A DNA stretch of 64,000 nucleotides from Azoarcus olearius (GCF_001682385.1 NZ_CP016210.1:744001-808000); one strand, 5' to 3'; counted from the first letter of the stretch, positions 7,822 through 17,771 are shown. Made by a program: numbers and translations. The notes: generated from the sequence alone by a model not told the origin.

Positions 7822-8766
7822 ATGAACCTCAGCGAAACCCTGGTTGCCGTGTTCGGCGGCGTGTTCGCAGTGCTCGCCGCCGCCAGCCTGGTAGGCGCCG
7901 TGCTCAAGTTCCGCCTTGCGCCGGCCACGCCGCACGCGGTGATCGACAACCTCAACGCGCGGCTCAAGGCGTGGTGGGTGATGATCGGGCTGATCGCGCT
8001 TGCGATCTGGGCCGGCGACGGCGGCGTCATCGGGCTGTTCGCCTTCATTTCCTTCCAGTGCCTGCGCGAATTCGTCTCGCTCACGCACACCCGGCGCGGC
8101 GACCATCGGGCGCTGCTGTGGAGCTTCTTCGTGTTGCTGCCGCTGCAGTACTACCTGATCGCGATCGGCTGGTACGGGCTGTTCTCGATCCTGATCCCGG
8201 TGTACGGCTTCCTGCTGTTGCCGATCTCGGCGGCGCTCGGCAGCGACACCACGCGCTTTCTCGAACGCGCGGCCAAGGTGCAGTGGGGGCTGATGATCTG
8301 CGTGTATTGCCTGTCGCACGTGCCGGCGCTGCTGACGCTGCAGATTCCGGGCTACGAGGGCAAGGGCGCGCTGCTGATCGTGTTCCTGGTGCTGGTGGTG
8401 CAGTCGTCCGACGTCTTCCAGTATGTGTGGGGCAAGCTGTGCGGACGGCACAAGCTCAACCCCGCGGTGTCGCCGTCGAAAACCGTGGAAGGCCTGCTCG
8501 GCGGCGTCGCCAGCTCCACCGCGGTGGGCGCGGCGATGTGGTGGATCACGCCGTTCTCGCCGCTGCAGGCAGCCGCCGTGGCGCTGGTGGTGAATGTGCT
8601 CGGCTTCTTCGGCGGCTTCGTGCTGTCGGCGATCAAACGCGATCGCGGCGTGAAGGACTGGGGCAGCCTGATCGAAGGCCACGGCGGCATGCTCGACCGC
8701 GTCGATTCGATCAGCTTCTCCGCCCCGGTGTTCTTCCACATCGTCCGCTACTGGTGGGTGCCGTAG
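7822..8766 (+). CDS. CdsA-type phosphatidate cytidylyltransferase (YnbB-like)
   Basis: The protein has 314 residues and about eight membrane helices. The full CDP-diglyceride synthase signature is near the C-terminus (residues about 269-296): SAIKRDRGVKDWG followed by GHGGMLDRVDS. The enzyme would make CDP-diacylglycerol from phosphatidate and CTP. It is the last gene of the cluster and is convergent with napC, with only 19 bp between the two stops. Its co-location with a phosphatidyltransferase suggests a dedicated CDP-diacylglycerol pool for one lipid product, separate from a housekeeping cdsA elsewhere. That separation is inferred. Confidence 0.88.
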   Translation: MNLSETLVAVFGGVFAVLAAASLVGAVLKFRLAPATPHAVIDNLNARLKAWWVMIGLIALAIWAGDGGVIGLFAFISFQCLREFVSLTHTRRGDHRALLWSFFVLLPLQYYLIAIGWYGLFSILIPVYGFLLLPISAALGSDTTRFLERAAKVQWGLMICVYCLSHVPALLTLQIPGYEGKGALLIVFLVLVVQSSDVFQYVWGKLCGRHKLNPAVSPSKTVEGLLGGVASSTAVGAAMWWITPFSPLQAAAVALVVNVLGFFGGFVLSAIKRDRGVKDWGSLIEGHGGMLDRVDSISFSAPVFFHIVRYWWVP

Positions 8767-8785
8767 CGGCGCTGCCCGCCGTCGC

Positions 8786-9457
8786 TCACCGCGGCGCGGG
8801 CGGCGCCATGTCCTCCTGCAGTCCGCCGCTGACCAGCGCCGGCAGCACGTTGCGCCCGCCATGGGCTTCGACCAGCCTGTCCACGCCTTCCAGGTTGGGC
8901 AGGCGGTGGGCGATGCCGATGTGGCAGTCGATGCAGGTGCGTTCGCCCTTGGCCAGCGAAGTGGAATGTGCGTGTTGCGCGCGCGGGCTCTGGCGGGTGA
9001 AGTCCATCGAGTTGAACTGGTGGCAGTTGCGGCATTCCAGCGAGTTGTTGGCCTTGAGCCGGCGCCATTCGTTGACCGCCAGCGCCAGGCGCATGCCCTC
9101 GAACTTCTCGCGCGTCGAGATGGTGCCGAACACCTTGCCCCACACCTCCTTCGATGCCTGCATCTTGCGCGCGATCTTGGCCGTCCAGCGGTGCGGCACG
9201 TGGCAGTCCGGGCAGGTGGCGCGCACCCCGCTGCGGTTGGTGAAGTGGATGGTGGGCTGCAGCTCCTGGTAGACGTTGTCGTACATCTCGTGGCAACTGG
9301 TGCAGAACGGCTCGGTGTTGGTGGCTTCCAGCGCGGTGTTGAAGCCGCCCCAGAACAACACCCCGCCGACAAAGCCGCCGATCACCAGCAGACCCAGGCT
9401 GTAGTGCGTGCTGGGGCGGCGGATCACCCGCCAGTACCGCTTCAGAAGGCCGAACAT
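8786..9457 (-). CDS. napC: NapC, tetraheme quinol dehydrogenase of nitrate reductase
   Basis: The protein has 223 residues. One N-terminal membrane anchor (about residues 20-38) is followed by four CxxCH heme sites starting at Cys52, Cys82, Cys142 and Cys175. This is the NapC/NirT family, which passes electrons from membrane quinol to periplasmic cytochromes. It is the last gene of the nap operon, 12 bp after napB. The C-terminal tail is proline/alanine-rich and ordinary for the family. A NirT or TorC-like partner role is excluded in practice by the adjoining napA and napB. Confidence 0.95.
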   Translation of the reverse strand: MFGLLKRYWRVIRRPSTHYSLGLLVIGGFVGGVLFWGGFNTALEATNTEPFCTSCHEMYDNVYQELQPTIHFTNRSGVRATCPDCHVPHRWTAKIARKMQASKEVWGKVFGTISTREKFEGMRLALAVNEWRRLKANNSLECRNCHQFNSMDFTRQSPRAQHAHSTSLAKGERTCIDCHIGIAHRLPNLEGVDRLVEAHGGRNVLPALVSGGLQEDMAPPAPR

Positions 9458-9469
9458 GGGCGCCTCCGC

Positions 9470-9937
9470 TCAGCGTTGCTCGGGCAGCGTGGAGGCGGAG
9501 CCGCCGCGCCTGAGCATGGTTTCGACGTCGATGAAGCGGTTCTCCACGATCGGATTGACCGGCACCTGGGGCACGTGGCACTGCAGGCAGAAATAACGCC
9601 GCGGCGACAGCTCGGCGAGGAAGTTGCCGTCGCGGTCGGTGAAGTGGGACACGCTGATCATCGGCGCCTGGCTCTGCTCGGTGCGGGTGCGGGCGTGGCA
9701 CATCATGCAGCGATTGACGTTGCGGTCGAGCTGGTAGCCCTCGATCTTGTGCGGAATAATCGGCGGCTGCATGGCGTAGGCGCGCTGGCGGCGCACGTCG
9801 CTGTTGTCCGGGTTCTGCAGCGGCGGTGGCGTGCGTTCCTCCATCAGCGGCGTGGGGCCGCGGGCGTTGTCGACATGCTGGGCGAGCGCGGCGCCGGCGA
9901 AGGCGGCAGCCAGCGCGAAGGGAAGCAGGATGCGCAT
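9470..9937 (-). CDS. napB: NapB, diheme cytochrome subunit of periplasmic nitrate reductase
   Basis: The protein has 155 residues with a cleavable signal peptide (about 1-19, ending GAALA). It has two CxxCH sites, Cys77-His81 and Cys117-His121, with the spacing of NapB. It accepts electrons from NapC and delivers them to NapA in the periplasm. It lies 10 bp downstream of napA. Length and heme layout are normal for the family. Confidence 0.95.
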   Translation of the reverse strand: MRILLPFALAAAFAGAALAQHVDNARGPTPLMEERTPPPLQNPDNSDVRRQRAYAMQPPIIPHKIEGYQLDRNVNRCMMCHARTRTEQSQAPMISVSHFTDRDGNFLAELSPRRYFCLQCHVPQVPVNPIVENRFIDVETMLRRGGSASTLPEQR

Positions 9938-9947
9938 GGCTGTTCTC

Positions 9948-12440
9948 CTAGACCTTGCGGATGTTCACCGCGCACTTCTTGAAGTCCGTCTGCAGCGAGA
10001 TCGGGCAGGTCGCGTCCAGCGTCACCTTGTTGATCAGCTGGCTGGCATCGAACCAGGGCACGAACACCAGGCCCGGTGGCGGCTTGTTGCGGCCGCGCGT
10101 CTCCACCCGGGTGCGCATGACCCCGCGGCGCGACACCACCTCGATCTCGTCGCCGCGGCGCAGGCCGAGCTTGCGGGTGTCGTCCGGGTGCATGAAGCAC
10201 ACCGCATTCGGGAAGGCGCGGTGCAGTTCCGGCACGCGCTGCGTCATCGAGCCGGAATGCCAGTGTTCCAGCACACGGCCGGTGCATAGCCAGAACGGGT
10301 ACTCCTTGTCCGGCTCCTCGGCCGCCGGTTCGTAGGGCAGGGCGTAGATCACCGCCTTGCCGTCGGGCATGCCGTAGAACTTCACGTCCTCGCCGGCCTT
10401 CACGTAGGGGTCCAGGCCCTCGCGGTAGCGCCAGCGCGTTTCCTGGCCGTTTACCACCGGCCAGCGCAGCCCGCGCACCTGGTGGTAGGTGTCGAAAGGC
10501 GCGAGGTCGTGGCCGTGGCCGCGGCCAAACTGGGCGTACTCCTCGAACAGCCCCTTCTGCGGGTAGAAGCCGAAGGCGCGGGCTTCGTCGTTGGCGTAGC
10601 CGGCCTCGACCTGCGTGGCGGGGAACTTGTCGACCTCGCCGTTGCGGAACAGCACGTCGAACAAGGTCTTGCCGCGGTACTGCGGCGCCTTGGCCAGCAG
10701 TTCGGCGGGCCACACTTCTTCCATGCGGAAGCGCTTGGAGAATTCCATCAGCTGCCACAGGTCCGAACGCGCCTGTCCGGGCGCCTGCACCAGCTGGTGC
10801 CAGAACTGGGTGCGGCGCTCGGCGTTGCCGTAGGCGCCTTCTTTCTCCACCCACATCGCCGTCGGCAGCACCAGGTCCGCCGCCACCGTGGTCATGGTCG
10901 GGTAGGCGTCGGACACCACGACGAAGTTGGACGGGTTGCGGTAGCCGGGCCAGGCTTCCTGCGCGATGTTGGGCGCGGCCTGCATGTTGTTGTTGCACAT
11001 CACCCAGTAGGCCTGCAGTTGGCCGTCCTTGAGCATGCGGTTCTGCAACACCGCGTGGTAGCCCGGCTTGTCGGGGATGGTGCCTGCCGGCAGCTTCCAG
11101 ATGCGTTCCGCGGTTTCGCGGTGCTGCGGATTGGTGACGACCATGTCGGCCGGCAGCCGGTGCGAGAAGGTGCCGACCTCGCGCGCGGTGCCGCAGGCCG
11201 AAGGCTGGCCGGTGAGCGAGAACGGCCCGTTGCCCGGCGACGAGATCTTGCCGGTGAGCAGGTGCAGGTTGTACAGCAGGTGGCTGCACCAGGTGCCGCG
11301 CGTGTGCTGGTTGAAGCCCATCGTGAACAGCGACATCACCTTGACCTTGGGATCGGCGTAGAGCTGCGCGAGCTGCTCCAGCCGGTCCTTCGGCACATTG
11401 GACAGGCGCGCCACCGTGTCCACGTCGTACTTGGCCACGAAGGCGGCGTACTCGTCGAACGTGCTCGGCTGTCCGCCGCCCGGCGCGGCGACGTTCTTGG
11501 CCTTCTGCAGCGGGTGCTCCGGCCGCAGGCCGTAGCCGATGTCGGTGTTGCCGGTCATGAAGCGGGTGTGGCGGTTGATGAAGTCGCGATTCACCGCGCC
11601 GCGCTGGATGATGTAGTTGGCGATGTAGTTGAGGATCGCGAGGTCGGTCTGGGGGCGGAAGGTCAGCGTCAGGTCGGCGAGGTCGTAACAGCGGTGTTCG
11701 AACACCGACAGCACCGCGACCCTCGACTGCGGCGCGGACAGCCGGCGGTCGGTCAGCCGCGTCCACAGGATGGGGTGCATCTCTGCCATGTTCGCGCCCC
11801 ACAGCACGAAGGCGTCGGCCTGCTCGAAGTCGTCGTAGCAGCCCATCGGCTCGTCCATGCCGAAGGTGCGCATGAAGCCGGCCACGGCGGAGGCCATGCA
11901 ATGGCGCGCGTTGGGGTCGATGTTGTTGGAACGGAAGCCTGCCTTGTAGAGCTTGGCGGCGGCGTAACCTTCCCAGATGGTCCATTGGCCCGAGCCGAAC
12001 ATGCCCACGCCGGACGGCCCCTTCTCGCGCAGCGCCTTCTTGAACTGCTCGGCCATCACGTCGAAGGCGCGCTCCCAGCTCACCGGCTGCAGATCGCCGT
12101 TCTTGTCGTACTGGCCGTTGGTCTGGCGCAGCAGCGGCTCGGTCAGGCGGTCGGCGCCGTACATGATCTTGGACAGGAAGTAGCCCTTGACGCAGTTGAT
12201 GCCGCGATTGACCTCGGCGTTGATGTCGCCGTGGGTGGCGACGACGCGGTTGTCGCGCACCGCCACGTTCACCCCGCAGCCCACGCCGCAGAAGCGACAG
12301 GGCGCCTTGTGCCAGGCGAGCTTGGTCAGCGCGGCGTCGGTGACGATGTTGGCGCCCAGCGTTTCGGCCGGGATGCCGGCCGCAGCAGCGGTGCTGAGGG
12401 CGGCGGACTGCTTAATGAACGCGCGGCGGGTCAGCTTCAT
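9948..12440 (-). CDS. napA: NapA, catalytic molybdopterin subunit of periplasmic nitrate reductase
   Basis: The protein has 830 residues, the usual NapA length. A twin-arginine signal (TRRAFIK, residues 4-10) directs folded export. Four cysteines for the [4Fe-4S] cluster are at 48, 51, 55 and 83. Cys181 in [10 protein letters not shown] is the expected molybdenum ligand. The enzyme reduces nitrate to nitrite in the periplasm. The ATG at 12440 is chosen because it gives the twin-arginine signal directly; napD runs 29 bp into the gene, which suggests coupled translation with its chaperone. Confidence 0.97.
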   Translation of the reverse strand: MKLTRRAFIKQSAALSTAAAAGIPAETLGANIVTDAALTKLAWHKAPCRFCGVGCGVNVAVRDNRVVATHGDINAEVNRGINCVKGYFLSKIMYGADRLTEPLLRQTNGQYDKNGDLQPVSWERAFDVMAEQFKKALREKGPSGVGMFGSGQWTIWEGYAAAKLYKAGFRSNNIDPNARHCMASAVAGFMRTFGMDEPMGCYDDFEQADAFVLWGANMAEMHPILWTRLTDRRLSAPQSRVAVLSVFEHRCYDLADLTLTFRPQTDLAILNYIANYIIQRGAVNRDFINRHTRFMTGNTDIGYGLRPEHPLQKAKNVAAPGGGQPSTFDEYAAFVAKYDVDTVARLSNVPKDRLEQLAQLYADPKVKVMSLFTMGFNQHTRGTWCSHLLYNLHLLTGKISSPGNGPFSLTGQPSACGTAREVGTFSHRLPADMVVTNPQHRETAERIWKLPAGTIPDKPGYHAVLQNRMLKDGQLQAYWVMCNNNMQAAPNIAQEAWPGYRNPSNFVVVSDAYPTMTTVAADLVLPTAMWVEKEGAYGNAERRTQFWHQLVQAPGQARSDLWQLMEFSKRFRMEEVWPAELLAKAPQYRGKTLFDVLFRNGEVDKFPATQVEAGYANDEARAFGFYPQKGLFEEYAQFGRGHGHDLAPFDTYHQVRGLRWPVVNGQETRWRYREGLDPYVKAGEDVKFYGMPDGKAVIYALPYEPAAEEPDKEYPFWLCTGRVLEHWHSGSMTQRVPELHRAFPNAVCFMHPDDTRKLGLRRGDEIEVVSRRGVMRTRVETRGRNKPPPGLVFVPWFDASQLINKVTLDATCPISLQTDFKKCAVNIRKV

Positions 12441-12714
12441 CGTCGATCTCCTCATCCATCTCGGCGCCGGTCTCGGTGTGCTGGTACACCAGCGCGACAT
12501 TGGCCACCCCGGCGAGATCGCGGATGCGGTCGAGCAGGGCAAGGGTTTCGTCAGCGCTGGCGCACTCGCACACCACCACGAGCTTGCCGGTTTCGCTGAC
12601 GGCGCAGACCTCGGCTTCCGGGAAATTCGCCACCGCCGCGCAGACCGCCTGCACGTGGTCGGGCAGCGCCTGAACCAGGACGCCGGTCACATGAACCTCG
12701 ATGTCTTCAAGCAC
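12412..12714 (-). CDS. napD: NapD, chaperone for the NapA twin-arginine signal
   Basis: The protein has 100 residues. The sequence [22 protein letters not shown] matches the ferredoxin-like NapD fold, and [10 protein letters not shown] is the second conserved strand region. NapD binds the NapA signal peptide and aids maturation. No ATG fits; a GTG at 12714 places the conserved VTG strand near the N-terminus and lies 11 bp after the napE stop. The C-terminal end is acidic and overlaps napA by 29 bp. The exact start is less certain than the identity. Confidence 0.85.
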   Translation of the reverse strand: MLEDIEVHVTGVLVQALPDHVQAVCAAVANFPEAEVCAVSETGKLVVVCECASADETLALLDRIRDLAGVANVALVYQHTETGAEMDEEIDDEADPPRVH

Positions 12715-12725
12715 GGTGGGCGGCC

Positions 12726-12884
12726 TCAGGAGGTGGGCAACTGGCCGCTGAGCAGCTGGAACATCCACACCGCGAAGCCATAGCCGGCCACGATCAGCAC
12801 GGCGAGCACAGGGGCGGTGACGAAGGCGAGAAACAGGAAGGAGCGCAACTCCTCCTGGCGGGTAGACGGCGGTTCTTGTGACAT
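12726..12884 (-). CDS. napE: NapE, small membrane protein of the nap operon
   Basis: The protein has 52 residues with one membrane helix (about 17-42) after a polar start (MSQEPPSTRQEELRSF), as in NapE. Its function in nitrate reduction is undefined. Two ATGs are close together at 12890 and 12884. AGGAG touches the first and sits 6 nt before the second, so 12884 is the better start. It is the first gene of the operon napEDABC; napF, napG and napH are absent here. Confidence 0.82.
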   Translation of the reverse strand: MSQEPPSTRQEELRSFLFLAFVTAPVLAVLIVAGYGFAVWMFQLLSGQLPTS

Positions 12885-13229
12885 CTGCATCTCCTCTGAG
12901 GGGGCCGGAGGGGAGGCTCCGGACACGAGATGTAAGCCGCATTACCCAATCCGACCACCCCGGTTTGAAAAATGTTCCCAACTAGAACAATGACTTGCGC
13001 TGCGCTGCAGCAGCGCATGCCGCTGTAATGAAGGGCGCGCGCGCCACGCTGTTCGCGTCCGCGGACACCTCATGTCGGGGAAGGGCGGGAGGATGCGCCG
13101 GGCATCGGCACGCCGCGGGGTACGCCATCTTGCGTATTCCGGTGCCGCCGCCCGACGCCTAATCTCGACTCGTGCACTGCAACGCGGCCCCGGCCGCATC
13201 CAGAACCGTCCTAGACCAGGGAGACCTAC
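12885..13229. promoter_or_regulatory. Divergent intergenic region between nap and urt operons
   Basis: These 345 bp must hold the promoters for napE (leftward) and urtA (rightward). A locally AT-richer stretch lies at about 12960-12995. I looked for FNR boxes and a sigma-54 promoter and found no convincing one; the closest sigma-54 candidate, at 13119-13133, has 11 rather than 10 bases between its GG and GC. No gene is visible here. Confidence 0.5.
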
Positions 13230-14486
13230 ATGCAAACCCGTCGCAGCTTCATCAAGGCCCTCGCGCTGTCCGCTTCCATCGCCGCGATCGGCGCGCCGTT
13301 CGGCGCCCACGCCGCCGACACCATCAAGGTCGGCATCCTGCATTCGCTGTCGGGCACGATGGCGATCTCCGAGACCGCGCTGAAGAACGTCGCGCTGATG
13401 ACGATCGAGGAAATCAACGCCAAGGGCGGCGTGATGGGCAAGAAGCTGGAGCCGGTGGTGGTCGACCCGGCGTCGAACTGGCCGCTGTTCGCCGAGAAGG
13501 CGCGCCAGCTGGTTGCCCAGGACAAGGTCGCCGCGGTGTTCGGCTGCTGGACCTCGGTCTCCCGCAAGTCGGTGAACCCGGTGTTCAAGGAATTGAACGG
13601 CCTGCTGTTCTACCCGGTGCAGTACGAAGGCGAAGAGCTGGAAAAGAACGTGTTCTACACCGGCGCCGCGCCCAACCAGCAGGCCATCCCGGCCGTGGAA
13701 TACCTGATGAGCGCCGAAGGCGGCAGCGCCAAGCGCTTCGTGCTGCTGGGCACCGACTACGTGTATCCGCGCACCACCAACAAGATCCTGCGCGCCTTCC
13801 TCAAGAGCAAGGGCGTGGCCGATGCGGACATCATGGAGGACTACACTCCCTTCGGTCACTCGGACTACCAGACCATCATCGCCAACATCAAGAAGTTCGC
13901 CTCCGAGGGCAAGAAGACGGCGGTGATCTCCACCATCAACGGCGACTCCAACGTGCCGTTCTACAAGGAACTCGGCAACGCCGGCCTGAAGGCGACCGAC
14001 GTGCCGGTGGTGGCGTTCTCGGTGGGTGAAGAGGAACTGCGCGGCGTCGACACCAAGCCGCTGGTCGGCCACCTCGCCGCCTGGAACTACTTCATGACCG
14101 TGAAGAACCCGGAAAACACCGCCTTCATCAAGAAGTACAAGGACTGGGCGAAGAAGAACGGCGTGCCCAACGCCGACACCGTGGTCACCAACGACCCGAT
14201 GGAAGCCACCTACGTCGGCATCTACATGTGGAAGCAGGCGGTCGAGAAGGCCAAGTCCACCGACACCGACAAGGTCATCGCCGCGCTCGGCGGCCAGACC
14301 TTCAAGGCGCCGTCCGGCTTCACGCTGACCATGGACAAGACCAACCACCACCTGCACAAGCCGGTGTTCATCGGCGAAGTGCGCGCCGACGGCCAGTTCG
14401 ACGTGGTGTGGAAGACCAAGGAGCCGATCCGCGCCCAGCCGTGGAGCCCGTTCATCCCGGGTAACGAAGGCAAGCAGGGGCTTTGA
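13230..14486 (+). CDS. urtA: UrtA, urea ABC transporter substrate-binding protein
   Basis: The protein has 418 residues. The N-terminal signal is of twin-arginine type (TRRSFIK). The mature part is a branched-chain amino acid/amide binding fold beginning DTIKVGILHSLSG, and it contains FYPVQYEGEE, characteristic of UrtA as opposed to LivJ. It captures urea (or short amides) in the periplasm for UrtBCDE. A GGGAG ribosome site precedes the ATG. It is the first gene of urtABCDE. Urt systems are usually under nitrogen control, but no NtrC site was recognised here. Confidence 0.93.
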   Translation: MQTRRSFIKALALSASIAAIGAPFGAHAADTIKVGILHSLSGTMAISETALKNVALMTIEEINAKGGVMGKKLEPVVVDPASNWPLFAEKARQLVAQDKVAAVFGCWTSVSRKSVNPVFKELNGLLFYPVQYEGEELEKNVFYTGAAPNQQAIPAVEYLMSAEGGSAKRFVLLGTDYVYPRTTNKILRAFLKSKGVADADIMEDYTPFGHSDYQTIIANIKKFASEGKKTAVISTINGDSNVPFYKELGNAGLKATDVPVVAFSVGEEELRGVDTKPLVGHLAAWNYFMTVKNPENTAFIKKYKDWAKKNGVPNADTVVTNDPMEATYVGIYMWKQAVEKAKSTDTDKVIAALGGQTFKAPSGFTLTMDKTNHHLHKPVFIGEVRADGQFDVVWKTKEPIRAQPWSPFIPGNEGKQGL

Positions 14487-14502
14487 GTCAGGGTTCGCTT
14501 TG

Positions 14503-14663
14503 TCCCTCCCCTTTCAAGGGGGGCGGAGCCGGGGTTTCTGCAAGCATGCTTGCCGCCGGTGTAGCGGCGAGGCGAAGCCGAGACTCCCGGTTAGGAGGGG
14601 GATGGGGTTGGGCACGCGTCTGACCCCATCCCCACCCCAGCCCTCCCCTTGAAGGGGAGGGAG
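14503..14663. repeat. Palindromic intergenic element between urtA and urtB
   Basis: The element begins CCCTCCCCTTTCAAGGGG and ends with the inverted counterpart CCCCTTGAAGGGGAGGG. Inside, AGGGGGATGGGG (from about 14595) faces ACCCCATCCCC (from about 14623), so much of it could fold back on itself. Its last 40 bp (14624-14663) recur at 40192-40231 and 40406-40443. This looks like a dispersed non-coding element, MITE- or REP-like. It lies inside an operon and may affect urtA mRNA ends. Confidence 0.7.
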
Positions 14664-14764
14664 TTTCACCTCCCGCCGGCTGCGGCGTTCGTCCGACACC
14701 GGCCGCTTGTTTGCCCCGAATTCCCGATTCGCCCCCGCGGGCGAATGATCCGATGGAGCCTGCC

Positions 14765-16384
14765 ATGAACCGATTGCTGCTGCGGCTCGCGCTGCTCTTC
14801 GCCTCGCTCGCCTGCCTTGCCCTGCCGGCCCGTGCCGCGCTCGATCCCGCCCTGGTGGCCGGGTTCGCCGGCGATTTCAACAGCCGCGTCGCCGCCATCG
14901 AGGCGTTGGGCGTGGAGGGCAGCGCCGCGGCGCGCGCGCTGCTCGATGCGGTGGAGGCCGGCAATGTCGGCACCGCCGCCGACAAGGTGGTCGTCATCGA
15001 TGGCGACGCGGTCAAGGACGCCGCCAGCGGCGAAGCCCTGCAGATCGCCGCCGACGAGGTCGAGACGATCACGGTGAACAACCGCATCCGCCGCGCCCTC
15101 GCCACCGCGCATGCCGCGCTGGCGCTGTCGGCGGAGAGCGGGGCCGATCGCCTCGCTGCCGCCAACACGCTGACCGAGAACACCTCCGAATCGCTGCTGC
15201 CGCTGTTCGAACGCACGCTCGCCGGGGAAAAGGACGAAGCCGTGCGCGGCGTGCTCAGCCGCGCGGTCGCCCGCGTCAACCTCGGCTCCGCCGACGCCGC
15301 CAAGCGCCTGAAGGCCGCCGAGGCGCTCGGCGAATCCTCCGATCCGGCGGTAAAGAACATGCTCGCCGCGCTGCTGGAAAAGCGCGGCGAGGGCAAGGAC
15401 GCCAGCTGGGCCGAACCCGACGCCGAGGTGCGCGCCGCGGCCGAAGCCTCGATCAAGGCGATCGACCGTCGCATCGCCACGGCGCAGGCGGTGGGTACGG
15501 TGTTCTCCGGCCTGTCGCTCGGCTCCATCCTGCTGCTGGCCGCGCTCGGCCTCGCGATCACCTACGGCGTGATGGGCATCATCAACATGGCCCACGGCGA
15601 ACTGCTGATGGTCGGCGCCTACGCCACCTTCCTGGTGCAGGGCCTGTTCCGCAGCTACCTGCCGGCCTACCTCGACTGGTACGTGGTCGCCGCCATCCCG
15701 GTCGCCTTCTTCGCTGCCGCGCTGGTCGGCGTGGCGATGGAGCGGCTGGTGCTGCGCCACCTCTACGGCCGCCCGCTGGAATCGCTGCTCGCCACGTGGG
15801 GCCTGTCGCTGGTGCTGATCCAGGCTGCGCGCGTGGTGTTCGGTCCTCAGAACCTCGAACTCGCCAATCCGGGCTGGATGTCGGGCGGCATGGAACTCGC
15901 CGCGGGCGTGGTGCTGCCCTACAACCGCATCGTCATCATCGGCTTCGCCGTCTTCGTGCTGGTGCTGATCTGGCTGATGATGCAGAAGACCCGGCTCGGC
16001 ATGTTCGTGCGCGCCGTCACCCAGAACCGCCCGATGGCCGGCTGCGTCGGCGTGCCGACGGCGCGGGTCGATACGCTGGCCTTCGCGATCGGCTCCGGCG
16101 TGGCCGGGCTGGGCGGGCTGGCGCTGTCGCAGATCGCCAACGTCGGCCCGGCGATGGGCCAGGGCTACATCGTCGATGCCTTCATGGTCGTGGTGCTCGG
16201 CGGCGTCGGCCAGTTGGCCGGCGCGGTGTGGGCGGCGCTCGGGCTGGGCATCGTCGCCAAGTTCCTCGAAGGCTGGGCCGGCGCGGTGATCGCCAAGATC
16301 CTGGTGCTGGTGTTCATCATCGTCTTCATCCAGAAGCGCCCGCAGGGGATCTTCGCCCTCAAGGGACGCTTCGCCGACAGCTGA
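14765..16384 (+). CDS. urtB: UrtB, urea ABC transporter permease
   Basis: The protein has 539 residues. A signal peptide (about 1-22) is followed by an alanine-rich helical extension of some 230 residues with HEAT-like regularity. The LivH-type permease then begins near residue 258 (GLSLGSILLLAALGLAITYG) and runs to the C-terminus. This long N-terminal extension is typical of proteobacterial UrtB and distinguishes it from LivH. The permease pairs with UrtC in the inner membrane. The ATG at 14765 is preceded by GGAG and gives a proper signal peptide; an upstream in-frame ATG at 14711 does not. Confidence 0.92.
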   Translation: MNRLLLRLALLFASLACLALPARAALDPALVAGFAGDFNSRVAAIEALGVEGSAAARALLDAVEAGNVGTAADKVVVIDGDAVKDAASGEALQIAADEVETITVNNRIRRALATAHAALALSAESGADRLAAANTLTENTSESLLPLFERTLAGEKDEAVRGVLSRAVARVNLGSADAAKRLKAAEALGESSDPAVKNMLAALLEKRGEGKDASWAEPDAEVRAAAEASIKAIDRRIATAQAVGTVFSGLSLGSILLLAALGLAITYGVMGIINMAHGELLMVGAYATFLVQGLFRSYLPAYLDWYVVAAIPVAFFAAALVGVAMERLVLRHLYGRPLESLLATWGLSLVLIQAARVVFGPQNLELANPGWMSGGMELAAGVVLPYNRIVIIGFAVFVLVLIWLMMQKTRLGMFVRAVTQNRPMAGCVGVPTARVDTLAFAIGSGVAGLGGLALSQIANVGPAMGQGYIVDAFMVVVLGGVGQLAGAVWAALGLGIVAKFLEGWAGAVIAKILVLVFIIVFIQKRPQGIFALKGRFADS

Positions 16385-16416
16385 GACAGCAAGCCCCGAT
16401 CACCGCAGCGACGGTC

Positions 16417-16494
16417 GGGGTGTTCGCGCAGCGGGCGAGGACTGTCCGAGCGAACGCAGTGAGCGAGTTCCGCAGCCCGCGGAGCGAACACCCC
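16417..16494. repeat. REP-like hairpin element, copy 1 (urtB-urtC gap)
   Basis: Outer arms GGGGTGTTCGC and GCGAACACCCC are exact inverted repeats. The core contains GAGGACTGTCCGAGCGAAC, then AGTGAGCGAGTTCCGCAG. The same core occurs at 18670-18750 (opposite orientation) and 18858-18933 with different but again self-complementary arms. It lies in the 193-bp gap before urtC. Confidence 0.75.
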
Positions 16495-16577
16495 GGCCGG
16501 CGCGCCTCGCAAGCCGCGAGACCTGCAGCACCGAAGGTGTGACGAAAGCCATTCAAGCAAAAGGAGGCGCCCCCCAA

Positions 16578-17767
16578 ATGCGCACCCCATTCACCGTAAG
16601 ACTGTTCCAGAGCATGCCGAAGACCGGCTGGGTCGCGCTCGCGATCTTCGCCGTCGTCGCCTGCGTCGGCGTGCCCGTCGCCCACCTCGCACTGCCGGAG
16701 GGCCATGCGCTGCACCTGTCGGCCTACACCGTCAGCCTGCTCGGCAAGATCCTGTGCTACATGGTGGTGGCGGTGGCGATGGACCTGATCTGGGGCTACG
16801 CCGGCATCCTCAGCCTCGGCCACGGCCTCTTCTTCGCCCTCGGCGGCTACGCCTTCGGCATGTATCTGATGCGCCAGATCGGCCGCGACGGCAGCTACCA
16901 GAGCGACCTGCCGGACTTCATGGTCTTCCTCGACTGGAAGGAACTGCCCTGGTACTGGGCGGGGTCCGACTCCTTCCTGTGGGCGCTCTTCCTCGCCATG
17001 GCGCTGCCCGGCCTGGTCGCCTTCGTGTTCGGCTACTTCGCCTTCCGCTCGCGCATCAAGGGTGTGTACTTCTCCATCATCACCCAGGCGCTCACCTACG
17101 CCGCGATGCTGCTGTTCTTCCGCAACGAGACCGGCTTCGGCGGCAACAACGGCTTCACCGACTTCAAGCGCATCCTCGGCTACAGCATCACCTCGCCGGA
17201 AATGCGGGCGACGCTGTTCGCGCTCTCCGCGCTGCTGCTGATCGCCTGCCTGGTGCTCGGCCGCTACCTCGTTTCCTCGCGCTTCGGCCGCGTGCTCGCC
17301 GCCATCCGCGATGCCGAGAGCCGGGTCATGTTCATCGGCTACAACCCGCTGCACTACAAGCTCTTCATGTGGACGCTGTCGGCGGTGTTGTGCGGCCTGG
17401 CGGGCGCGCTCTACGTGCCGCAGGTGGGCATCATCAACCCCTCGGAAATGAGCCCGGCCAACTCGATCGAGATTGCGGTGTGGGTGGCCGTGGGCGGCCG
17501 CGGCACGCTGGTGGGCGCGGTGCTCGGCGCCGGCATCGTCAATCTGGCCAAGAGCTTCTTCACCGTCACCGTGCCGGAATACTGGCCCTTCTTCCTCGGC
17601 TTCCTCTTCATCGCGGTCACGCTTTACCTGCCGGACGGCGTGGTTGGTCTGTGGCGCAAGCTGCGCGCCCGCAAGGGCCCCGACAGCGCGGCGGCGGCGC
17701 CGGCCGTGACCGCAGCGCCCGTGGGCGAAACCGCGCCCGAAACCACCGTCGCCAAGGGAGCCACGGC

Positions 17768-17771
<4 letters not shown>
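16578..17771 (+). CDS. urtC: UrtC, urea ABC transporter permease
   Basis: The protein has 397 residues and about nine to ten membrane helices, of the LivM type (GYAGILSLGHGLFFALGGYA). It forms the second half of the urea channel with UrtB. A strong AAGGAGG at 16561-16567 stands 10 bp before the ATG at 16578, which is therefore preferred over the in-frame GTG at 16539. The C-terminus ends in an Ala/Pro-rich tail and the stop overlaps urtD as ATGA. Confidence 0.92.

Noticed and set aside
10482-12599. Plus-strand open frame of 705 residues
   Set aside because: It is antisense to napA, whose cofactor residues are all intact.
12950-12985. FNR box before napE
   Set aside because: TTGAAAAATGTTCCCAA only half-matches TTGAT-N4-ATCAA.
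13105-13140. Sigma-54-like promoter before urtA
   Set aside because: The GG (13119-13120) and GC (13132-13133) are separated by 11 bases, not 10, and the flanking consensus is poor.
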